Below the pieces are notes generated by a model that worked only from the letters and a program-made list of their open reading frames with translations, ran no database searches and was not told the origin of the DNA. Shown here in pieces: positions 25,959-38,100 of a stretch of 64,000 nucleotides of DNA; within the stretch, counting starts at the first letter, position 1; each line of letters opens with the position of its first letter. The position numbers and the translations under genes were made by a program. The stretch is from Agrypnia vestita (lineage: Eukaryota; Arthropoda; Insecta; Trichoptera; Phryganeidae): the NCBI GenBank assembly GCA_016648135.1, contig JADDOH010000466.1:186001-250000 (forward strand). The letters run 5' to 3'.

Positions 25959-26018
25959 TATTCTAATTTCTTGAGAGGTTGGATACCAAACAGCATATTC
26001 ATGTCCATAATTTTTCAG

Positions 26019-26164
26019 TCATTCGTTCACGTATCAACTGCCTTCTCGAAATGCCACTCAACGGAACTGGAGGAGAGGTTCTACGATGGCCCCATGGACC
26101 CCATAAAGTTGCTGGACTTCGTCGAAGGAATGGACCCTACCATAGTGAAAGCCATCACCCCAAA
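26019..26164 (+). CDS. FAR-A first visible exon (HVSTAFS block)
   Basis: Acceptor tttttcag precedes 26019 and donor gtgagt follows 26164. The exon enters in phase 0 with [12 protein letters not shown], the conserved strand just after the Rossmann core, and ends ...KAITP plus two bases of a codon. The two bases AA join T of the next exon to give Asn. It is 146 nt, identical in length to the matching FAR-B exon, and 23 of 48 residues agree with it. A LINE 3' tail ends only about 60 bp upstream of the acceptor. Confidence 0.93.
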
Positions 26165-29100
26165 GTGAGTGCACATTAGTTACTGCCTGAGATGGTAAAC
26201 TCGCAATAGCCGGGCTTACGAGGTAGACCTGTAGCTGAGCAGCATTTATGACCTAACCCAAATTATTTTAAGTGGATATTAAAAAATATATAACAGTTAA
26301 GTAATTTACTTAATTGTATGTGTGGAGTATAAAATCAAAGACAGCAATATCCAAAAAATAAAAAAAGTAACCCATAAAAACCAAGTTTTTATTATACTCC
26401 CTTTCTTTGTAAAATATAACAACAATTAAAGACGAATTAAAACATATAACATAACACTAAACTTACAGTAATTTAATATATTTCTAAAATGTCAGATGTT
26501 TTGATCTTTGATAAGACACTTCATGCTTTGAAGATTAAATTCTAAAAACATTTGTCAGTCAATTTAGATTTTCGACATTCGTAGTGAAGTACCTATTATG
26601 AATACCGACGGAGTAATTCAAATTTATAAAATATTCCGCGACGTTATCGGGCCACTTTGCTAGTAATGAAACTTTTCTAATGATACCAATTTGAAAAAAC
26701 CAATAAAATTTCTAAAAATCCGAAATTATACTATAATTATTATTTTTTTTAACGAAAATTTGATAGATCTTCTTGATCGTCGCCACGAGTCTACTATTGC
26801 CAAGTTTCAACTCGATTGGATCGCGGGAAAAGGGTTAAAAATTGATCCAAAGTTTTTTCACCCGGCAAGCCGGCAAGCAAGCAGACGCCACGCGTTAAAA
26901 GAAAGGAAGTAAAAATAAAATTTGAATGTAGTCACCGAAAATTACTCATTTAAATTTTATGTACCTATCTACCTGTCTATGTCTCTCAAAATCATGTATC
27001 TTATAAATGTATAGGCATGTTTTCTATAAAACCTCGAATTCAATACATTAGTAATACTCGATAACTCTAATCAGTTATTTTTATTTATTGCTGCCTTTGC
27101 TTTTATACCCCACAAATGACACGTTATTAATAAGTTCAAATAACATAAATCAATCGTTAATATTCTTACACAGTTAGAAAATATAATAATCCTTTATTTT
27201 TTCGCTCCAGTCAAGTCGTCGTGCGTGTCCGCATGTGTAAATTTCAAAATTGAAGGATTTTTATTACTTGTGTTCGTTTAAACTTATATTTTGTCATAAA
27301 AGTGACAAACACTCTTTTCTGTCAGTCCTATTTTAATTCAACCTGTAATTTAATTAATTTAATTAATTCATTTAAGAAAGATAATCGAATTAAATGTGTA
27401 AGGCCCGGTTGCTTCAAGTTGGATTGAAATAAAAGAAGTTCGTTTAAAGCATAGATTTTTACGGAAACGGATCGTTTGATTGGTAGAGAACGCAAAAATC
27501 TATGCTTTAAACGAACTTTCACTTTAATCCAACTTGAAACAACCGGCCCTAAGCCGTACGTACGAAGCATAGGGGAGGGTGGGGCGTGTTGTGACTAATT
27601 TATGAAAAAAGGTATTGTGGAAAAATCTTTAATAATATCAAAAACATTACATTTTAGTTGAAACAAACAATTCTTCATCTATTAAAAATTAGCATTATTG
27701 ACCATGTCACCAAAAGGACAACGCAACAAAATACGGTTTTTCAAAATATGGGAATTGTCACAACCTGCCCCACCGGAGGGGTCAGTTGTGACAAGGGTGG
27801 GGCAGGTTGTGACAAACTAATCGTCAAATATTGTTGAGTATTTAAGTAATTTAATTAACAAAAAAATATATATGAATAATAAATAGTACAAGTAGTAATA
27901 TGTTTTATAATTAACTATCAACAAATAAACAAAATTTGTACTCTTATTAACTGTGGTAAGAAAGTTCTGCAATCGATTAAAATTATTTTTTGCCAGTCAA
28001 ACAAAAGTCATCGGTTTCCATGATACGTGGCTCCTCTTCAGTCTCGCTGGATGAAAATGACACTAGAATTCGTTTCTTCACTTCAAAAATCTCTTTCTTG
28101 TGTAGTTTTCTCTTTATTTCCGCTTTTGTTTTATTGGCTGCTTGTTTTATTTTTAGTTCCTTTTGTGATTTTACGCTTTCGCATCTTTTCGCCTTTCTTT
28201 TCCTTTCTTAGATTATCTTCCAATTCTAAGTATTTTTTTATTGGGGAGTCAGTTAAAATTACGCTTTTAAATTTATTTTTATTACGTAGGTTCTTTCTTG
28301 GATGAACTTAAGGCCGTTGTTTTGGTGTTTAATGGTGTTATCCGATTTTCGGGAATTTTGATCATATTTTGGCATGCATACTCATATACAAGCTTTTTCG
28401 CATCAGCTGTGGTCAAACCATAATAAACTTTGTTACATTTTGCAATGTAATCTCCAAGTTTATTTTCTTGCGCGTGGGTAAAAATTTGTCCCGGGTTGGA
28501 ATAGCCTACCTTAGATGGGACCTTTACAAATGGACGGGCTTTTTTCCGATCTATGAAGTGTCATATAATTGACACCAAAAGACACTGCGGCTTTTCGAAG
28601 AGACATTTTTGTAGCCTCCATCTCAGCAGCAGTACGTTCGTAAACACTTTCTGGAATTTCACCCCTCTTCGTTTTTTTTAATGTAATTTCGTGCCATTAT
28701 GAATCCTTGAAGAAAACGAATAAAAAAAGTAAAGTTAAAATAATAATTGAACTGTACAGTTTCACATCTAATAATCGTTTTATTAAAAATAAAATTTTAA
28801 TTATTTCGAAGCTTGTTGTGACTGTCACAACTAGCCCCCACATTTTTGTAACAACTCGCCCCATACGATCATTTTATATTAAAATGTCTATGCAAGTGAA
28901 TTAATTTACCGCGAGGTTTTCCTTTATTGCTGATAATACAGCCAAAAGACACAACATTTGGTAAATAAAATGTAAAATAACTCACCTACTATTGGTAAAA
29001 CTACAGAACACTTGGAGATAGTGCAGAAAAAGTTAGTTTAGTACCTCAAAATCAAACTTTATCGTTTAACTTTAATGAAATCAACCCCACTTCTCCAATA

Positions 29101-32100
29101 TTTTGATAGCAACTGACGCTACGGAGTTTACATAAAATGAATCTATGCGGGTAACGCTAAGTCAAATGGCACGAATTTTAAACGCGTTGTCACAACCTGC
29201 CCCTGTCACAACACGCCCCACCCTCCCCTACTGTTTTGTTGTGTTGGTGTTTGTACCCTCGGTGAATGATACACCGACAGTATCAACACAAAGAAACAAA
29301 GTGCGTCGTACGCACGGCTTACACATACTAATACGATTGTATTTATTAAATGGTAAGACCTATACCCTGTAGAAATTATATCTAACAGTAGCGTCATCAT
29401 CATCACTGATAATTCTACGACTTCTGGTGGATCATGACCTTCTTACGGGTCTTCTCCCACTCATATCCATCTTGCGTCAGCTCTCTCCGTATTGGGATCT
29501 CCAAGGCAGATATACCTTTGAGTATCTACACTGTCACTCCACCTTAATTTTAGTCTTCCTAAGCTTGTATTAAGCAGGGACTTTGGTGTTTGTTGTTAAG
29601 TCATTCTCTCCACATGATGCTACCCCCAAAGACTATCCAATGTTACATATTTAGTGCCGCTGGGCTCTTTAAGCATCGCATAGAGCTCATTGTTGCAGAA
29701 CCTATGCTGAAGTCCATAATCTAGAACCGGTCTAAAGATTTGCTTCAATATTTTCCTTTCAAAAACGCCCAGTGCTCTAACATTAACGACACAAAATAGA
29801 TGACATAATAAATATGACTTACTCGTGGCTTTTAGCTGAGTTCAAAGGCTTTTTAAAATTCCAGTTTGATCGGAAAATGGCCCAACACCTACGCATTCAC
29901 GAAGGGCCTCGCAGAAGACTACTTGAGGACCGACGCTGTAGGGCTACCACTTGGTATATTCAGGCCATCTATAGGTTTGTATTACCAACATCTCTATTTC
30001 ACACTCACTTCGATCTCAGATCAAAATATTCAATGGTATTCAATAAATAAACCTAATTTTAATTCCAAAAATGTACATGCCATATTTACCGTGTAGAAGA
30101 CCGCTCGCTCCAGTTCAAATTACTGGATTTCCGCGAAGTTTCTTTACTTTAACATTTATGTCCAAAAATGTAAACTTGCGATCACACGTAAAATTTTAAT
30201 TTTTTATTTATTTAATTATTATTATTTTATTTTTTTTGTTTTATTTAATATATATATATATATATAATATATATATGTATATATATGTATATCAGTAAGG
30301 TTTAGAAATTAATAAATTTCATACATAATCAAGCCCCACGTTGGGCGCCAATATGACGTTGCCTACCGACAAGCCATTTCGTTTACTAAATAAATGCTCC
30401 TCGGACTTGCACATCAAGCTCCGACTGCCAGACGGTATTGCAATGAGAATATGGGTTTGTTGATTAAATAAAATCCAAAATTGTACTTTATATAGCTAGA
30501 ATACTACACATTGCTTTGTGGAAGAGGTATATTGTAAGAAAAATCGAAATGTCAGTTGACAATAAAATAACGTTTATTCATTTAAATAAAAATGAATTCG
30601 CCTTCTCACAGGTTTAACAAAATTCAAATAATAAAAGTAAAATTATTCTAAATAGCTGCTGTTTAAAATAAATTGACCTCTCCGCGACATCATCGCTGAC
30701 GGCCGCGATACAAGCTTAAACTATATTTTTACGACTCTATAGGCGGTGGGGCCAGCGCAAACCTATACTATGCTATTATGCTAACTTATAATGATCGAAA
30801 CTGTTAATATTCGTCTTATAGATTAATATAATAGAGATGAAATTAAAAAAATATGTGCGTTATATTCAGAAAGAATTAAAATCCTTTATATAAAATATTC
30901 TATTAGGTTTATATTTTTATAATAAAAATCATTTAACAAAAATTAATATGAAACATTCAGGGCACTGATGTGCAGTGAGAGCCTTTTAAAAGCAGTCATA
31001 CTCATTAAATATAAATATCCCTCTAACAATGCCCACAGGGCCATAACCCAAAGGGATATAGTATGTTTAATGAAAATATATGTAGGAGAGAGTGGCGTAA
31101 ATGTGAGGAAAATACAGGGTCCTAAAAAAAATGCAAATTTTTCTCAGACTTGTCAAACGGTAGAGAACTGGCAGACAGACACTGAGTTTTTTAGGTATAG
31201 ATTTACTTTTTAACTTTGTGAAACGCTCTTAATTACTTTTTATAGTGCGTTATTATCGATGCGCAATTGTCCGGACTCAATGGTAAAATCGCCTTGGTTC
31301 CTCAACCCTAAAAAGGCCAGGAGCGGAGCATGTTAATTCACCCTCGTATAAGGGTAGAATAAATATTCACGTTATTTATAATTCAAGAGGGTTGTGGGTG
31401 TTCTTCATCTGGAACAATGGTAAACATTTTGTTTTTTCAGTGGTTTCGTCCATGTACGAACCCCTGCCGAGATGGATAGATAACTGGAATGGAGTGAGCA
31501 CGTTCCTAACCGCAGTCAGCACTGGAGTCCTCAGGTACGTATATCGTGAATCCATAAGTGCATTTACATTTTTGTAGTTTCTTCAGTAAATGAATACAGG
31601 TTTAAATTTTTTTCGTATTAGTTTATGAAGTAGTTTTTAGTAAAATGTAAGTTTTAGTAAAATGTAACAGTTTTAGTAAAATATAACAGTTTTAGTAAAG
31701 TGTAGCAGTTTTAGTAAAATGTAAGTTTTAGTAAAATGTAACAGCTTTAGTAAAATGTAAGTTAATTAATAATTAATAATATTAATAATCTAGAAATTTA
31801 TTTATTTAACGCCCTTATGGGCTTTTACAAATATACAGAATATTAATTTAAAAAAATACAGTTAAAAGGTACAAATAATAATGGTTAAAAGGTAAAATAC
31901 TAATACAGAAAAACATAAGACAAATAAAATATTAATACAGTTAAAGGTACAAATAATAATAGTTAAAAGGTAAAATAATAATACAGAAAAATTCATTATC
32001 CATTTCTATTTCGTTGAGATGTAAAAAATTGTATCAGCTTTGTCCTGTACTCAGTTATATTATCAGCAAAAATTTCAGCCGCCTCTGAATGTTGTAATCT

Positions 32101-35100
32101 GGGAATTACAGAGTTTGCTAATTCATTAGTTCTGACACTTCCACTATAATAGAATAATGCACTGTGTCTTGATGACCTCGATGGGGCATATAAGTCGATC
32201 AGACTAACAATCTGGGGGCAATCAATCATGCAATTTATGATCCTATAAAGAAATATTAGGTCTGTCACATTACGTCTCGCAAACAAGTTTAATAGTTGTA
32301 AATAAGTTAGGAGATGTTCATAATTGATATCTTCTAGGCGTATATTTAATTTGTAATTAATAAATCTCAAGATTTTTTAATATTTCGTTCAACAGCCGTT
32401 GAATGATTAACATAGTGAGGCGACCAAATGGTCGAGTTATATTCAACCTGAGGTCTGACAAGAGAATTGTAGAGGACTTTATAAGTGCGAAGAAATACTT
32501 GAAATAAGGAAAAATATTAATATTAATTCAAATATAATAAACACTCAGACTAAATTTGTGCACAACCCACTATTGAATATTTTTTCACTTAAAATTCCAT
32601 CCCCTTCAGATGACATTCCTAATAATTAACACTTCCAACCCCCTTTCCCTTCATCCACCCCTCGTCATCCTCTTCACCGTAACACACTTGCAGTGTTTAA
32701 CTTTTTCAATTTTTAGTACACAAATCCTGAAGGAGAGAACATTGTTCTCAAACATGTAGATTGTATAATCTAATAAAGTGGTGAAAACAAATTGATTTGT
32801 GTTTTATTTTAATAATAATGTCACCACAAAGTTCAAGCCTTCTTTCAGAAGAAAAAATATTCTTCGAACAATTAAAAACAATTAACTAAATTTAACAAAT
32901 AGCGCGTTATTTTAATTAATATTCTATTTCAATATCGTTACCTCCTCCCCTCTCCCCTCTCATCACACCTTATTATATGGATCGGTTAGTGTGAGTCTGT
33001 TCTGTTTAAAGATTCAGTGGAATCGGAACCGGTCGTTGTTAAATTCATCAAAATGATTTATATAAACTTTGATATTTTCATAAATTAATCAGTACATTAC
33101 ACTTGCTTTGAATATTTGGCTGACAAGTAGCACTTCTGGGTCTATTTTAATTGGGTTGCCTTAAACCATGTATTCACTAAGGAACAAATTGTCCCTCAAC
33201 AGCACGCGCGGCATAGAGTCTACGTGACGTTGCAACGTCGTTCACTGTTCCGCGACGTCGCGCACAACATAGCGCGGCATTTCTACGTGCCGTGGCAACG
33301 TTGCCATGCGCACGGTACCCGAGCGAGCTCACTGCGACATTACGCCGCGCGTCAGTACCACGTGGTGTATTTACAAGTGAATGCGCATGCGCCGTATCCG
33401 TCAATGACATTAACGTGGGGAAACGAAATTGTTCCCCAACTCATCGCGTTCTACCAAAGACGTACAATTTTGTGGGACACTTCAAACCGTGAATATAAAA
33501 ATTAAATGATATGAGGCCCAACAGCGTTCTTTAATATTGTCTTGCTTGGCTAAGGAAGGCCCAATTATTTGTAATAAATTATCAAAATCAGTTAATAGTG
33601 TCTTGACGTTTCTCAGTGAATCTTAATAACACGTGCATAAATTAAAACAATATTTTTAACCTGAGAAAGATTTGGTATTCGCAGGAGCATTCTTCTGGTA
33701 GCATGGTGGGCTCATTTCATATTTGTACAATTATTACAAAATTTTGAGACTTTCTTCGGTCGAGTTATTCCTTCCGCGCGGCTAGCAAAAAGCACATTAT
33801 TTGGATTGGTCATGGCGGCATCTATATAAGCATTGTGTTAGCGGTGTGGTGTTGCCAGCAGGCATACCTCGCCACAATCCTTTGATCTGTACTTAATTCT
33901 ACAAAAATTAAACTTGTCTACTCGTCCGTCGGTATTCACAAGCTGAAAATTCTTCTCAAATCTTTTTGTATATTTTCGTGTGTTCCACTGGTTTCCAGAT
34001 TACTTTAAAATCTTCAAAAATGATTAAATCCATTCGGAAATCTTCTAAAATCTCATGATAATATATTTGTACAATTGTTTCAGAATTATGAGAGCGCGTG
34101 GCGAAGCGGAAGCCAATATAATCCCGGTGGACATGTGCGTCAATGGGCTCATTGTATCAGCGTGGGGCGTGGCTGAACATTTCAAGGGCATGTAAGTGCA
34201 ATGGTGGTTTTGGGCCTATAGTGTGGTCGGGCCCTAAGGCATAAGCAGGCCGACCAATGAAAGGTCAAGAACGCAGCGGCAGCGAAGAACGAGGCGGCAC
34301 TGGTTTACCCTTTTTTGACCCTACTATAGCGTACAACCCTTTACATCTCTGTAATTTTCTTCTGTCTTACTAACACACACGCATCACGTGCTTGTCTTAT
34401 CTCAGCATGCAGAAATAATTATGGTCTGCGTTCTCCTATATCTAGAATGTGGCGAACCTACAATGACTTATTCACCGACATTGATATATTTGCAGTTTCG
34501 TCAACTTATGTGCTTAACATTTTTATATTTTACTGTTCATACATACCTGATATTTTTCTGTATACTTCTTAAATGTTATGTAATATTATCGTTCTACGAC
34601 TTTATATTTTTATATATTGTATTGAGGTGCTGCTCATACTCGATATTGTTTTTATATAAATATTTGTAATATATGTATTACAGAAATTTTATATGTAAAA
34701 GCCTATAAAGGCGTGAAAAAAAAGAACAATATTTACGAACCAAGTACTGAATACTCTATAAGACACAGTAACAAGATGTTATCTTTTTATTTTTATATTA
34801 TTTTTCCTTTTTTTCGACTGTTTTACAAGCACTTTTTTAAAAAAATATTTTAATGTTATGCCTTCTAATTGTTGAATCTCTGTAAAATACAAAATAAAAA
34901 CTCGGGCTTTGTTTTTGAGGAAAAATACAACAATATCGATTTAATTTTTTTTAATTATGTTGTAATTTTTCAAGAATTTAATTACTGGAATTTCATTGAT
35001 TGATGACAACGATAATTTTCAATAATCTAGATATATTATATAAATTTCACTGAGACGAAGCTAGGTATGGAAGTCTTTGGGTGCTTATAGGGTATACGAT

Positions 35101-38100
35101 CTGTCGTATGGCTGGCTTCAATGATTACTTTACACAATTTAACGTTCGTTAATTGGTGAAACCATGGGTGGAATAGGTTAGCGTCACATTGTATAAAGTG
35201 ATCAATTTAGCCAGCCATATGAAAAATTGTAAGCCCTATAAATATCCAAAAGCTTCCATACCTACTTTCCCATATAAATGGCTTTGTCTCTGTGTGACAT
35301 CTACCTATAACATATCTATACCTATAAAACTCAATGTCTGTCTGTCTGTTCTCTATACAAATCCACACCGTTTGTCCGATTCGATTCAAATTTTGCATAC
35401 TTATGCTTTGGGACCCGGCGGGTAACATAGGCAACATTTCCCACCTATTCTCTTACCCCCTTCCCTCCCCCTGACATATTTTCGATGCAAATCTGTACTG
35501 TTTGGCCGATCGGACTCAAAATTTTGAAACTTATTTTTTAGGACTCGGCGGGTAACATAGGCATCATTTCTCCCCTATTATGTTACCCCCCCCCCATGAC
35601 ATATTTTTGATGCAAATCTGTACCGTTTGACCGATCGGACTCAAAATTTGGAAACACATTTTTAAGAACTCGGCGGGAAATAATGTGACATTTTCCTCCT
35701 ATTATTTCAACCCTCCCCCTCCCCTGATATATTTTCGATGCAAATCTGTACCTTTCGGCCGATCGGATCCCAAAATTTGGAAACTTATTCGTTAGGACTC
35801 GGCGGGAACATATGCCACATTTCTCCCCTATTCTTTTAACCCTTCCCCTCCGCTTATATATTTTATTATTTAGTATATATATTTTAGTTTTTATAAATAA
35901 AAGCTTTTTTGCGTTGCTCTGAAAAGTGTATATATTTTATTAACAAAAGAACATAATATTTCACATCAAAACTTAAAAATAATAAAAGTACACATCATAC
36001 CTGAAAAGAGAAACAACATTTAAAGCTATTATTTTATTAATCAATTTACATTCACAGACATTTTATCAATTATTAAATAATCTTCACCGATAAATTATCA
36101 TTAATACATAATTTTCACAATAGATCGATTGTCAGTTGTTTGTTTGTCATAGAATTTTCACACAAATTCAAATGTTCTATTTTACCAATTCAAATAAAAT
36201 GATCAGTAGGCATCTACTGATCTTCATTTACATATATCTTGATTAATATCAGTTTACGTAATGACGTTGTGTTTGTATTATGTCGTAGTCAAATTGCGGA
36301 TAGAACGTCGCTCAGCATCCCGTTCTACAACTACGTCCTGGCTCCAGACAACCCCATCGAATGGACAGCCACCATCAACAGCATGACCAAGTTGTCGCAC
36401 ACGTTTCCACCTTCCTGCGTGCTGTGGTACCAGATGCTGATCCTGCAGCCCGACCGTCTTCTGTACCGCCTCACCAAGTTCTTCGTGCACTCCGTCCCGG
36501 CCGCGCTGATGGACTCCTTGGGCTGGTGCCTCGGGAAGAAGCCCAAGTGAGTAACTAACTATTATATGAGCGATGTACGAGTAGAATATTAAAGAAAGTC
36601 TGTGGGCGCGCAGGGGAGGTCCTAAAAAAATCCACGTGCTGTGTTGTATACCTTGAGTTGGAACATAACTGGACAGAGAGCATACGTGCACTCTTTCCAG
36701 CTATATTATAATGCAAGGCACACAACGTAAACCAGAATTTCCATCAATGACTGAAATCTATGACGGTAGTAAAGTTAAAAAGAGATTTATATATGATAAT
36801 TTCATAACTGTCAAACGGTGTAGATTTGTACAGAAAATAATAAAAAGAGTTACGTCTATTACAGGAAGTTACGGAGAGACAGACAGATATAACGAAAATA
36901 TTCTTATTGGGATGGGATTCAATGTCAATTTCAATTCAATATATTTATTTAATAATATGTAAATTACAAGCTAAGTATTCAAGGCAAACATATTATGAAA
37001 GTATATATTAGGTCCTTACATATGAAATTGGCGTTTAGTATGGGAGGAACATAAAGCCGATTTTTTTTTATTATAATATATTTATTTAATTAAAGTATGT
37101 ACCATTGCTATCTATGCACTTTTGCCATCTCATAGGTAGTTCATCGATCCCTTTACTAAAAAAACCATTCGGACGGGAATCAATAAAATCTTTGAAGGCG
37201 GTTTGGACTGCCCCATCGGAGGTGAATTTTTTCCTTTGCAAGAAGTTATCCAAGTTTCGAAAAAAATGGTAATCTGTTGGGGCAAGGTCCGGAGAGTACG
37301 GTGGATGTCTTAGACATTCCAATTGAAGCTCCTCTAATTTGGTAGCCGTCTGTTGTGCAGTGTGTGGTCAAGCGTTATCATGAAGCAGCAGTGGCCTAGA
37401 GCGATTAACCAGCCTCGGTTGTTTAGCAGCTAGCTTTTCCATCATGGTTTGCAGTTGCTGACAATAGACATCTGCCGTAATCGTCTGGCCAGATTTAAGA
37501 AAGCTGTAGTGAACGACACCAGCACTAGTCCACCAAACGCTCACAAGTAACTTTTTTGGAGTCAATTTTCGCTTGGGGCATGGTTTGGCTGGTTCGGCAG
37601 GGTTCAGCCATTGCGATGAGCGCTTCCGATTATCGTACAGGATCCACTTTTCATCACAGGTAATGATTCGATTTAAAATCCCTTCATTATTGTGCCGGTT
37701 GAGTAATGCAACGCAGCAGTCAACGCGCGTTTGTTGATTTGCTTCACTCAATTCGTGAGGTACCCACCTTTCAAGCTTTTTCACCTTACCAATTTGCTTC
37801 AAGTGGATTAAAACAGTTTTATCACTAACACCGCAGCCTGCAGCTAACTCGGATGTGGTTTGCGATGGATCCGCTTCCACAATAGCCTTCAATTCTTCAT
37901 TATCAACTTTGGTCTCCGGCCGTCCACGGGGCTTGTTCTGCAGGTCGAAATTTCCAGAACGAAAACTTTGGAACCAAAAACGCACTGTGTTTTCTTTTGC
38001 GGCACCGTCGCCATACACATCATTAATCCTTCGAGCCGTTTCTGCAGCACTGGTGCCACGGTGGAACTCGTACTCGTAAATAACGCGATATTTCAAGTTT

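Larger units (their letters stand above)
27345..29375. mobile_element. Palindromic element split by two insertions
   Basis: Joining 27345-27401, 27553-27570 and 29233-29375 gives a palindrome-like unit matching 57670-57790 and 61060-61240 (words catttaagaaag..atcgaatta, cattgtttcgttgtgttgg, gtttacac, and their inverses). The MITE and the pogo derivative are each inserted in it. Confidence 0.65.

Noticed and set aside
28027..28305. Phe/Leu-rich membrane-like protein
   Set aside because: Antisense of the lysine-rich tail of the pogo derivative.
33177..33410. Conserved small protein gene in repeat F
   Set aside because: The frame is conserved only because the whole repeat is; no start context, no splice sites, and arginine/alanine-rich composition follows GC content.
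36278..36691. 137-codon minus frame
   Set aside because: Antisense shadow of the FAR-A exon 36289-36546.
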